Assembly: GCA_902774335.1 (NCBI GenBank)
Contig: CACYHW010000003.1
Span: forward strand, 186,001 to 250,000
Origin: an uncultured Bacteroidales bacterium
Lineage (GTDB): Bacteria; Bacteroidota; Bacteroidia; Bacteroidales; Bacteroidaceae
DNA: 64,000 nucleotides
Reading direction: 5' to 3'
The position numbers were made by a program, and so were the translations under genes. Every line of letters starts with the position of its first letter. The first letter of the stretch is position 1. Below are positions 55,101-61,390 of the stretch, one piece after another. The notes below the pieces were generated by a model. That model had not been told where the DNA came from. It was given only the letters and a program-made list of their open reading frames with translations, and searched no databases.

Positions 55101-55179
55101 AATACTTGTCAGCGCTGGCTGTTGAACAGGTCAGTGTCATAATGATAGTCAGAATCGTTATTCTCAAAAGGTATCTCAT
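49180..55179 (-). CDS. Alpha-2-macroglobulin-family protein with TonB-plug-like insert, no thioester
   Basis: 1999 residues from the ATG at 55179; a frame extension upstream would cross the promoter and lacks a signal peptide. Signal peptide MRYLLRITILTIIMTLTCSTASA. Regions: helical N-terminus (about 25-390), macroglobulin beta domains from about 390, MG2 with DRYTYLPGDSVQFTG (about 583), a segment resembling the SusC/TonB plug (VDEALQGRVAGLDI, then SGNLGARSNMKLRG, about 1155-1200), the A2M core (TRWNLQGFAFTDSLLTGSF, about 1270), and the helical thioester-domain-like region (LPDGGWPWIEG, about 1563). The CGEQ thioester motif is absent. Bacterial A2Ms are thought to trap proteases in the envelope; members without thioester must act differently. 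No pbpC neighbour. Confidence 0.85.
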   Translation of the reverse strand: MRYLLRITILTIIMTLTCSTASADKYSRAWKKVDKLIESDLPESAAKEINAIWDMSVKDNNSRQMLKSLVYLTRVRQTSGEKPVTEGIELFQSLLPKLRVQEHKALCHAFIAKGYIRYKENNRYRLENQTPSDIPNPPIEMWTLKMITDTICYHLNQSILLAGDVASGYYEEFFPGGNKDGLKLRPQLADMLMDDAMSVMTRVRLIKSKRSFLDDERLYGNANGFLQAVRDLKPDDPDLWQFYVLKLLTQNNMGSKPSIRTTIDLRRMRLLAEYLDQNSPEWNRNYDRWLQGCIDMASGYEKKVKFSTLFYSLAAGELDRHISDFEDDPEKMSQMRRTEHDICVAAQRKWPKSEGAFECMRIRRGMERPGLTMTREGDFTVGERNLAMLTYRNINTAYFKVVEVPSQYTGKSNEELIPDLNRATAVAEWSMRLEEHHDWLDHYVMVDIPPVMQGCYYLMASTGPYFNSTDNIAFAYMECNGLGLAQTVAGNGAFSGIVVNLKTGEPVGSCRYTVWQVNYRNELVKVATRGFSADDGFISIEGLDDGNYRIEMEQGANRGNSTFYAPWSGDIPDRNTLRLFTDRYTYLPGDSVQFTGIEYFSDGYNRGRVQNQRTIDVMFRDINWKVIERVTLTTDSMGVIKGSFRIPENVVPGRATLSATGRDDACNCSKAINIESFRQPKFEVKLDNLTETPHYNSTIRINGHAESLTGVPVDGAKVIWNACISAYSVHPFSVRDGDGGVRIGNGETKTGSDGGFVIDLTVPDGMLISDDCLVTVFAQVTDLNGETHDRNLTFNVGVRNNITVDSRIISNANGMGLDMDVWLWSGNAVNGNVHVNVSRLLMEPRLLPLPFSVSGKRMISELTRITDNQNLRERFKRYGFDFVTEPTVSQVVLDCDVKVMSDAGGHVSLDGLESGIYRITATSGEADEYEEIKVLVRDDDYNLVPQNEYLWCDGYGSGELKAEVGDTVKLRVSSCLPGAVIHYFVENRFGTCGYGSIRTNGKQQTISIPVTDEMKGMFAVDLGLAYQGYTENKSVVYTVQDRSKQLDVELVTFRDMLEPDSREEWKLRVTDAKGNPVVAAIMMDMFDSALDRYGHNIWFFMPWSRVYVGTDNLFQSRYRYFSLYQPWIKAETGLVYKGKIAITGTLMDPFNYYPSHMFEGVGITVVDEALQGRVAGLDIVFDSGNLGARSNMKLRGVGAEMSQAGVMMTGADDGLEESILDEVVTDGDYAPVTLRTDMNATGLFEYLVTDKDGYATVRFDAPQLLTRWNLQGFAFTDSLLTGSFRETVTTRKQIMVEPSAPRFLRQGDRMEFTFKVSNLTDKDVKAKLSLTFTDALTGKTLKLIEGLGSKTVTVPANGSIGSGFTVNVPAGLTAVTYRITAQTTGHSDGMQETIPVLSNRTQVVQAQPLFNNGQEMRKFVFGELAGLRSNTIADEQLVLEYSASPIWYAVQALPSLIILDDPSNLRLFHRYLGASISDNLSSRYPAIRDMLDEWSNLPASEWETQLERNEKLTGTLMEETPWLCNSVNEQVRLRWLAKSLGTADMKTVMQEALNRLLASQLPDGGWPWIEGSPSNIGITREIIQGFGLLIENGVVEPSEEIVRAVEKGLNYIDSYIYDICYNFENRSRFIGYSELDYLITRSYFQQYKFIGNTRESYRYFLDLAQEADTHNMPLNFRAQLALLMSRLGKNDKAKEIAASLVERSLYSDEMGRYWRDNAAGVLRSEAPVENQSLIIRVLLATGFRTQAVEAARWLLKQRQTTSWGSSPSTAAAVVALMATGGDAQLESDPDITIYVGKEAVKASDSKATGGYTTHTWQGPIGRDKADITVESKTPGISWGAVYRIFTEEMEKVESNGSGMTLKRTIWRVVHGDTGDRLEQVDRNTRLRTGDVLRVQFDISTDRNLEYVQLSDMRAATVEPVSTAAGYRYNWRDDIGYYDAPGNTRNVFYIERLSKGSYRLEYEVKVQKPGRFNAGIAVIQCLYAPQFRATTTSATLTVEE

Positions 55180-55208
55180 AAGCCTCTGTTTTTTACTGTT
55201 TGCTCCGG

Positions 55209-55238
55209 CAAATATATGACCTATCCGGTCCGGGCAAA
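55209..55238 (-). promoter_or_regulatory. Promoter of the alpha-2-macroglobulin gene
   Basis: TTTG (55238-55235), 18-nt spacer, TATATTTG (55216-55209) on the minus strand; predicted leader about 24 nt to the ATG at 55179. Confidence 0.6.
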
Positions 55239-55290
55239 CATTTATCCTGTTGCAAAACCGCTGCAAAAAAAATGCAACGTTTCTGCAACG

Positions 55291-56313
55291 TCAGTCAAAC
55301 AAGTCGCCCGACATGGATTCGTAGCGTGATCGGCCCAGATGCTTATATGCAAGGTCGGTCACCTCACGGCCACGAGGCGTACGCTTCAAAAAGCCCTCCT
55401 GTATCAGGAACGGCTCGTAAACATCCTCAATGGTGCCGGCATCCTCGCTCAGTGCTGTAGCTATTGTGCCGATACCCACGGGACCACCCTTGAACTTGTC
55501 TATGATGGTGGTCAGTATACGGTTGTCTATCTCGTCCAGACCGTACTTGTCAATATTAAGTGCCTCAAGGGCGATATTTGCGATGGAAAGGGTGATTCTG
55601 CCGGAGCCCTTGACCTGGGCGAAGTCACGCACACGGCGAAGCAGGGCGTTTGCAATACGGGGCGTTCCGCGGCTGCGGCCTGCTATCTCGGCTGCCGCAT
55701 CCACATCGCACGGTATACCAAGGATGCCAGCCGAACGCATGATGATCTTCTGCAGCGTCTTGGCATCGTAATACTCCAGGTGCATGTTGATACCGAATCT
55801 GGCACGCAACGGGGCAGTAAGCAGACCGCTGCGGGTGGTAGCACCTATCAGGGTGAACGGATTCAGGTCAATCTGTATGCTGCGGGCGCTGGGACCCTTG
55901 TCAATCATGATGTCGATGCGGTAATCCTCCATGGCCGAGTAGAGATACTCCTCAACCACGGGCGACAGGCGGTGGATCTCGTCGATAAAGAGCACATCCT
56001 TGGGCTCAAGTGACGTCAGTATGCCTGCCAGGTCACCCGGCTTGTCCAGCACGGGGCCCGATGTGATCTTGAAGCCCACACCCAGCTCGTTGGCTATGAT
56101 GTTGCTCAGGGTTGTCTTACCCAGGCCGGGAGGGCCGTGCAGAAGGGTGTGGTCAAGCGACTCACCGCGCTGGCGGGCTGCCTGCACAAAGACACGCAGG
56201 TTCTCCACAATCTTGCCCTGTCCGGCAAAATCGTCAAAGCGTAACGGCCTAAGAGCGTTATCCAGCTCCTTGTCCGAGTTGAGTTGCTGCTGTCTTATGT
56301 CAAACTCCTCCAT
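55291..56313 (-). CDS. ruvB: Holliday junction helicase RuvB
   Basis: 340 residues from the ATG at 56313 ([10 protein letters not shown]). The frame is open further upstream through the heptamer repeat, which would add a spurious N-terminus. [19 protein letters not shown], Walker [16 protein letters not shown], Walker [14 protein letters not shown], sensor [19 protein letters not shown], and the winged-helix end [19 protein letters not shown]. Branch-migration motor of RuvABC. Separated from hisS by the inverted heptamer array. Confidence 0.96.
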   Translation of the reverse strand: MEEFDIRQQQLNSDKELDNALRPLRFDDFAGQGKIVENLRVFVQAARQRGESLDHTLLHGPPGLGKTTLSNIIANELGVGFKITSGPVLDKPGDLAGILTSLEPKDVLFIDEIHRLSPVVEEYLYSAMEDYRIDIMIDKGPSARSIQIDLNPFTLIGATTRSGLLTAPLRARFGINMHLEYYDAKTLQKIIMRSAGILGIPCDVDAAAEIAGRSRGTPRIANALLRRVRDFAQVKGSGRITLSIANIALEALNIDKYGLDEIDNRILTTIIDKFKGGPVGIGTIATALSEDAGTIEDVYEPFLIQEGFLKRTPRGREVTDLAYKHLGRSRYESMSGDLFD

Positions 56314-56323
56314 ATTCCGAATG

Positions 56324-56399
56324 GAGAATTGAAAATTGAAAATTGAGAATTGGTCATGCGGTGCGTTAATTCTCAATTCTCAATTCTCAATTCTCAATT
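56324..56399. repeat. Inverted ATTGAGA/TCTCAAT heptamer arrays with 17-nt core
   Basis: Four heptamers in one direction (56324-56351, units GAGAATT or GAAAATT), a core GGTCATGCGGTGCGTTA (56352-56368), and four heptamers AATTCTC plus AATT in the other direction (56368-56399). The arms can pair over about 30 bp. The outer end supplies the last codons and stop of hisS. The core recurs as GGCCATGCGGTGCGT at 12771. Confidence 0.9.
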
Positions 56400-57748
56400 A
56401 AAATTTCCGCTATCTTGTCCGCACTCACCAAAGTCTGCTCACCTGTTTCCATATTCTTTAGAGTGACTTTTCCCTCAGCCAGTTCGTTGCTGCCCACGAT
56501 CGCTACGTAGGGAACGGCGTTGGCGTTGGCATAGGCCATCTGCTTTTTCATCTTGGCGTTGTCCGGATATATCTCGGCGGGAATGCCGTGAGCGCGGAGC
56601 TCAGCCAGAAGCTTGAGGCAGAACTGAGCCTCATCGTCACCCAGGTTCAGGAACAGCACCTTTACGCCGCCCTGTGCCTCCTTGGGATAGAGATCCAGCT
56701 GGTTCAGAACGTCATAGATACGGTCGGCACCGAACGAGATGCCCACACCGCTCACACCCGGAAGTCCGAATATGCCGGTCAGGTTGTCATAACGGCCGCC
56801 GCCGCTGATTGAGCCAATCTCCACATCGAGAGCCTTGACCTCAAAGATGGCGCCTGTGTAGTAGTTCAGGCCGCGTGCCAGTGTCAGGTCAAGCTCCAGC
56901 TGGTTCTTAAGGCCCAGCCTGGTTGCGCCGTCCAGGATGAATCGGCACTCCTCCACTCCCTTGAGTCCGGTCTCACTGCCTGCCAGAACGGTGGCAATGG
57001 TATCCAGCTTCTCGCTGTTGGAGCCTGTCAGCTTGATGATGGGCTGCAGTTTGTCAATGGCATCCTGCGGCAGGCCCTTCTCGGCCAACTCGGCATTCAC
57101 GCCGTCCAGACCAATCTTGTCAAGCTTGTCAATGGCTACGGTAATATCGACTATCTTGTCGGATTGGCCGATGGACTCGGCTATTCCGGCCAGTATCTTG
57201 CGGTTGTTCAGTTTGATTGCCACGCGCACGCCAAAGCGGCTGAACACGGTGTCAATCATCTGGATGAGCTCGATCTCATAGAGCAGTGAGTCGCTGCCTA
57301 CGACATCGGCATCACACTGGTAGAACTCGCGGTAACGTCCCTTCTGCGGACGGTCGGCACGCCATACGGGCTGAATCTGGAAACGCTTGAAGGGGAACTG
57401 AAGCTCCTCTCGGTGCATCACCACAAAGCGTGCAAAAGGAACGGTCAAGTCATAGCGCAGACCCTTCTCGCAGAACTTTGATGCCAGCTTGAGGCTGTTG
57501 CGTGACAGCAGTTCCTCGTCGGTCAGGCCGCTCATGTAGTCACCTGAGTTCTGAATCTTGAACAGGAGTTTGTCGCCCTCCTCGCCGTACTTGCCCATCA
57601 GGGTTGACAGGTTCTCCATGGAAGGAGTCTCTATCTGACGGTATCCGAACAGGCGGAACACTCCGCGGATTGTATCAAAGATATAGTTACGGCGCGCCAT
57701 CTCCACCGGAGTGAAGTCACGCGTGCCCTTGGGAATTGACGGTTTCAT
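56387..57748 (-). CDS. hisS: Histidyl-tRNA synthetase
   Basis: 453 residues, class II synthetase: [18 protein letters not shown], motif 2 around [24 protein letters not shown], the His-specific [15 protein letters not shown] and GGGRYDNL, and the anticodon-binding domain at the C-terminus ([17 protein letters not shown]). The last residues (LIEN) and stop are encoded by the heptamer array. 4 nt downstream of the zinc peptidase gene. Confidence 0.96.
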   Translation of the reverse strand: MKPSIPKGTRDFTPVEMARRNYIFDTIRGVFRLFGYRQIETPSMENLSTLMGKYGEEGDKLLFKIQNSGDYMSGLTDEELLSRNSLKLASKFCEKGLRYDLTVPFARFVVMHREELQFPFKRFQIQPVWRADRPQKGRYREFYQCDADVVGSDSLLYEIELIQMIDTVFSRFGVRVAIKLNNRKILAGIAESIGQSDKIVDITVAIDKLDKIGLDGVNAELAEKGLPQDAIDKLQPIIKLTGSNSEKLDTIATVLAGSETGLKGVEECRFILDGATRLGLKNQLELDLTLARGLNYYTGAIFEVKALDVEIGSISGGGRYDNLTGIFGLPGVSGVGISFGADRIYDVLNQLDLYPKEAQGGVKVLFLNLGDDEAQFCLKLLAELRAHGIPAEIYPDNAKMKKQMAYANANAVPYVAIVGSNELAEGKVTLKNMETGEQTLVSADKIAEILIEN

Positions 57749-57752
57749 TGTA

Positions 57753-58469
57753 TCAGCGTCTTCTTGATGAAAAAATCATTATGTAATAGATCAGGGTGCC
57801 CAGAGAGCTGAGAGCAGCCACCACGTAGGTGTAAGCCGCAGCCTTGAGAGCATCCTTGGCTCCCTCCATCGTGTCACGGCTGGTCACTGATGACTGCTGC
57901 AGCCAGCTGAGTGCACGGCTGCTGGCGTCAACCTCGACAGGCAGTGTCACGAAACTGAACAGCGTGGTCAGGGCGAACAGACCGATTCCTGCCAGCATGA
58001 GTGCCGGAAAAACCTGGATCATAAAGATTCCTGCTATCAGAACCCAGGTCACAATCTGTGACGAGAACTGCACCACGGGCACCAGGGCCGAACGCAGCCT
58101 GACGGGCGCATAACCTGCGGCATGCTGTACGGCGTGTCCGCATTCGTGGGCAGCCACTGCCGCAGCCATTATGCTGTTGCCGTAATAGACATCTCGGCTC
58201 AGATTCACCGTATTGTCCAGAGGATTGTAGTGGTCCGACAGTTTACCCTCCACACAGGTAACCTTGACATCCCTCAGGCCGTGCTGCTCGAGCATGCGGC
58301 GTGCCACCTCGTATCCGGTGCTGCCGTCACGGGTGGGAACTTGGGAGTACATGTTGAACTTACGCTTAAGGTTGCCCTGCACCGAGTAGCCCAGGATGGC
58401 TATCACGATGAACAGGATCCACCAATAAACGTACGGATCGACCGTGGGAGTTACAGCCTGTAGTATCAT
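57753..58469 (-). CDS. Zinc metallopeptidase, Zn_peptidase_2 (YugP) family
   Basis: 238 residues. N-terminal membrane helix ([16 protein letters not shown]), zinc motif HECGHAVQH (HExxH) in [22 protein letters not shown], and further C-terminal helices ([24 protein letters not shown]). Membrane peptidase of unknown substrate. Its start overlaps the purA stop by 1 nt. Confidence 0.92.
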   Translation of the reverse strand: MILQAVTPTVDPYVYWWILFIVIAILGYSVQGNLKRKFNMYSQVPTRDGSTGYEVARRMLEQHGLRDVKVTCVEGKLSDHYNPLDNTVNLSRDVYYGNSIMAAAVAAHECGHAVQHAAGYAPVRLRSALVPVVQFSSQIVTWVLIAGIFMIQVFPALMLAGIGLFALTTLFSFVTLPVEVDASSRALSWLQQSSVTSRDTMEGAKDALKAAAYTYVVAALSSLGTLIYYIMIFSSRRR

Positions 58470-59743
58470 TATTCGCGAACGATTGTCTGGTTACGGTCGG
58501 GACCTACGGATACTATCGATACGGGGGTCTCCAGATACTCCTCCAGGAAGGTGATGTAGTTGTTGAACTCCTCGGGGAACTCATCCTCGTCGTGAACGGC
58601 GGTCAGGTCGGTCTTCCAACCGGGTAGCTCCTCGTAGATGGGCTCCACACCCTCGCAGTCGAACGGGAACTCATCGGTCTGGGTACCGTCGGGCAGCTTG
58701 TAAGCCACGCAGGCCTTGATGGTGGGGAATGTATCCAGTACGTCGCTCTTCATCAGGATCAGGTCGGTAACGCCGTTCAGGCGAACTGCATAGCGCAGAG
58801 CTACCAGGTCAACCCAACCGCAGCGGCGGCGACGGCCTGTAACAGCACCGAACTCATGACCGCGGTCCGACAGAGCCTCGCCGTCCTTGTCGAACAGCTC
58901 GGTGGGGAAAGGACCGCTGCCCACGCGTGTGCAGTAGGCCTTCATGATTCCGTAAACCTTGCCGATGTTGCGCGGAGCTACGCCAAGACCTGTGCAGGCA
59001 CCGGCGCAGATGGTGTTGGATGATGTAACAAAAGGATATGAGCCGAAGTCGATGTCCAGCATAGTACCCTGGGCGCCTTCGCAAAGGATGGTCTTACCCT
59101 CCTTGAGAAGATTAGCCACAAAGTGCTCGCTGTCCACGAACTTGAACTGCTTCATATACTCGATGCCCTCGCGCCATGCCTTTTCCAGCGGAGCCAGGTC
59201 ATACTCAAAATTCAGACTCTTGAGGGTGCGCTCATGGGCCGCACGTGCTGCAGCGTAACGCTCCTCGAAATCGGGACGCAGCAGGTCACCTACGCGTACG
59301 CCTGTACGAGCCACCTTGTCGGTGTATGTGGGGCCGATGCCACGGCCTGTAGTACCAACCTTGTTTGAACCCTTTGATGCCTCCAGTGCACTGTCCATAA
59401 GACGGTGTGTGGGAAGTATCAGGTGTGCCTTCTTGGATATGAGCAGACGGTTCTTCAAGTCTATGCCGGCAGCCTCGAGCGACTCGGCCTCGGCCTTGAA
59501 CAGGGCTGCATCCAGCACCATACCGTTGCCAATGATATTCTGCTTGTTACCCTGGAATACGCCTGACGGGATTGATTTGAGCACAAATTTCTTGTCATCG
59601 AAAATGAGGGTATGACCTGCGTTGGGACCGCCCTGGAAACGGGCTACCACATCATAACGCGGAGTCAGTACATCCACTACCTTACCCTTGCCTTCATCAC
59701 CCCACTGCAATCCCAGCAGGACATCAATCTTTTCTGTTTTCAT
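58469..59743 (-). CDS. purA: Adenylosuccinate synthetase
   Basis: 424 residues. GTP-binding and catalytic loop LLGLQWGDEGKGKVVD, GPNAGHTL, GTTGRGIGPTYTDK, CEGAQGTMLDIDFGSYPFVTSSN, and TGRRRRCGWVDLVALRYA. It converts IMP to adenylosuccinate, so it draws on the product of PurH encoded elsewhere in the window. Follows the Fur-family gene by 8 nt. Confidence 0.97.
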   Translation of the reverse strand: MKTEKIDVLLGLQWGDEGKGKVVDVLTPRYDVVARFQGGPNAGHTLIFDDKKFVLKSIPSGVFQGNKQNIIGNGMVLDAALFKAEAESLEAAGIDLKNRLLISKKAHLILPTHRLMDSALEASKGSNKVGTTGRGIGPTYTDKVARTGVRVGDLLRPDFEERYAAARAAHERTLKSLNFEYDLAPLEKAWREGIEYMKQFKFVDSEHFVANLLKEGKTILCEGAQGTMLDIDFGSYPFVTSSNTICAGACTGLGVAPRNIGKVYGIMKAYCTRVGSGPFPTELFDKDGEALSDRGHEFGAVTGRRRRCGWVDLVALRYAVRLNGVTDLILMKSDVLDTFPTIKACVAYKLPDGTQTDEFPFDCEGVEPIYEELPGWKTDLTAVHDEDEFPEEFNNYITFLEEYLETPVSIVSVGPDRNQTIVRE

Positions 59744-59751
59744 TTTTGTAT

Positions 59752-60228
59752 CTATTTGTTTTTCAACTTATTCTGTTTCCTTTTGAGTGATGTGGTGCAT
59801 TTGCTGCACATTCCGTAGACGTTCAGTGACCAACCGGTCATGGTAAAACGTCTGGTTCGCATCTCTCCTATCTGACGGCGCAGGCGCTCATCGTTCACCT
59901 CAACCGTCTTGCCGCAGCTTCCGCATATCATACGGATAGTGCCCTTGCTCCTGTCGGTTCTCTCAAACAGGACCTGGTCGTTGACGAACACCTTGCGTAC
60001 CAGTCCGGCGCTCTCAAACAGTCCCAGGTTATTGTAAACCGTTGCGCGGCTTATCCTCATACGGCTCTTCTGCATCTGGTCCGAAAGGTCCTCGGCCGAG
60101 AAGGGAGCGTCGGTCGAGTAGACCGTCTCCAGCAGCACCAGTCTCTCAGGGGTGCTGCGCAGGGAGTTCATACGCAGATAATCCAGCAGTTTCTGTCTTA
60201 CCTGACTCAGGATGTCCGGTTTATCCAT
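59752..60228 (-). CDS. Fur-family transcriptional regulator
   Basis: 158 residues. Winged helix (LRSTPERLVLLETVYSTDAPFSAEDL, ISRATVYNNLGLFESAGLV), then a dimerisation part with two CxxC pairs (CGSCG, CSKC) that bind structural zinc. Whether it senses iron, zinc, manganese or peroxide cannot be told; the usual HHH metal cluster of Fur is not evident, which may point to a PerR/Zur-like or divergent subtype. It overlaps the AlkD-like gene by 8 bp and precedes purA by 8 nt. Confidence 0.88.
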   Translation of the reverse strand: MDKPDILSQVRQKLLDYLRMNSLRSTPERLVLLETVYSTDAPFSAEDLSDQMQKSRMRISRATVYNNLGLFESAGLVRKVFVNDQVLFERTDRSKGTIRMICGSCGKTVEVNDERLRRQIGEMRTRRFTMTGWSLNVYGMCSKCTTSLKRKQNKLKNK

Positions 60229-60778
60229 TCTCTCCCAGACAGTTCAGAGCCGCAGTGGCAGCCTGCGCGCACATCAGGTCAGAGCCGTTTATGGCAGCCT
60301 GTGCCTGATCCTTCAGTTCACTCACATAGCGCGGTCCCATCTCGCGGCCTCCGCGCAGCATATGTGCCAGCATCAGGAAACCGCAGTATCGGACCATGCC
60401 GTTATCGGAGGCTATCCAGCGGAAAGCCTGTTCCGATGCACCCGGCATCCGGCTGAAGAGGTACATGGAGCACACCTCGGCCAGATCGGGATACTCTATC
60501 TGTTCAACCCAGAGGTCGGCCAGATCGGCCATGAACTTATCCTCAGGGTAGATCAGTGCAGCCAGAATCCTGCACTCGCGGATATTCTCCTTCCAGAGTT
60601 CCACCGCGAGTTCAGGATCTTTACCAGTCTCCGACGCTATCTCCTTGAGTTGGGGAAGTCCTACACCGAAATTGAGCTTGTATCCGATGCCCGCCTCACG
60701 CATGCTTGTGGAGGCTACACCGTTCATGTTCAGTCTCAGTTTCTTCTTGATGTCAAGAACCTTCTCTTGGAGAGTCAT
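60221..60778 (-). CDS. DNA alkylation repair (AlkD-like HEAT) protein
   Basis: 185 residues of helical HEAT-like repeats (VGLPQLKEIASETGKDPELAVELWKENIRECRILAALI, RMPGASEQAFRWIASDNGMVRYCGFLMLAHML) matching the DNA alkylation repair family (AlkC/AlkD type). About 40 residues shorter than AlkD, so glycosylase activity is uncertain. Overlaps the Fur-family gene by 8 bp. Confidence 0.75.
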   Translation of the reverse strand: MTLQEKVLDIKKKLRLNMNGVASTSMREAGIGYKLNFGVGLPQLKEIASETGKDPELAVELWKENIRECRILAALIYPEDKFMADLADLWVEQIEYPDLAEVCSMYLFSRMPGASEQAFRWIASDNGMVRYCGFLMLAHMLRGGREMGPRYVSELKDQAQAAINGSDLMCAQAATAALNCLGENG

Positions 60779-60811
60779 TTTTATCTTACAGTGTCAGATG
60801 TTTGTTGTTTA

Positions 60812-61240
60812 TCACTTGGCGAGATGACGTTTCTTGAACTGGTGAGGGGCTTCGCCCTTCTCCTTGAAGAATGCCGCATAGAATGACTGGCGGTTCGAGA
60901 AACCTGACATCATTCCGATCTCTTCCATTGTCTTGTCCAGATAGCGTCTGTCGGTAAGGTAATGTACCGCGTCGCGCACTCTGAATTCATTCACCAGACT
61001 CGAATAGTTCATTCCGAATCTTGAATTAATCACGGCCGAGAGGTATCTGGGGTTAGTATTCAGATCCTCGGCCAACTGCTTGGCGGAGTACTCCGGATCG
61101 CGGTACTTTTTCTGTGCCACCACGATTGTAAGGATACCGTCATACAGTTCATCTGCAAGTTCTGCACGGATAAGGCCCCTGTAACCAGCTTCCTTTTCGG
61201 CCTTTTCCTTGATTTTGTAAGGCTTAGTGTTAGTGTCCAT
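60812..61240 (-). CDS. Small AraC-type regulator (HTH only)
   Basis: 142 residues. Only the two-helix-turn-helix AraC DNA-binding region is present (SAKQLAEDLNTNPRYLSAVINSRFGMNYSSLVNEFRVRDAVHYL, then TMEEIGMMSGFSNRQSFYAAFFKEKGEAPHQFKKRH), preceded by a ~45-residue N-terminus. No ligand-binding or receiver domain. Lies 33 nt upstream of the AlkD-like gene on the same strand. Targets unknown. Confidence 0.88.
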   Translation of the reverse strand: MDTNTKPYKIKEKAEKEAGYRGLIRAELADELYDGILTIVVAQKKYRDPEYSAKQLAEDLNTNPRYLSAVINSRFGMNYSSLVNEFRVRDAVHYLTDRRYLDKTMEEIGMMSGFSNRQSFYAAFFKEKGEAPHQFKKRHLAK

Positions 61241-61359
61241 AATGTAAATTTACGCTACAAAATAAATGATTTTCCGCCGAATTCCGTGCAGATAAGAGTC
61301 AATATTATTTAAAAAACACGCAAGTGCGCGACAGTGCTCACGGAACCGTGGATTTTTTG

Positions 61360-61367
61360 TAACTTTG
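61360..61367 (+). promoter_or_regulatory. dnaG promoter -7 element
   Basis: TAACTTTG matches TAnnTTTG, 23 nt before the ATG at 61391. It sits inside an upstream extension of the frame, arguing for the start at 61391. The 61241-61390 gap holds otherwise only weak promoter-like sequence for the AraC gene. Confidence 0.45.
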
Positions 61368-61390
61368 GCATCAATATACCAGTCTGCCGG

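Noticed and set aside
56314..56376. N-terminal extension of RuvB ([10 protein letters not shown]...)
   Set aside because: It is translation through the heptamer repeat from a TTG; the conserved protein begins at [10 protein letters not shown].
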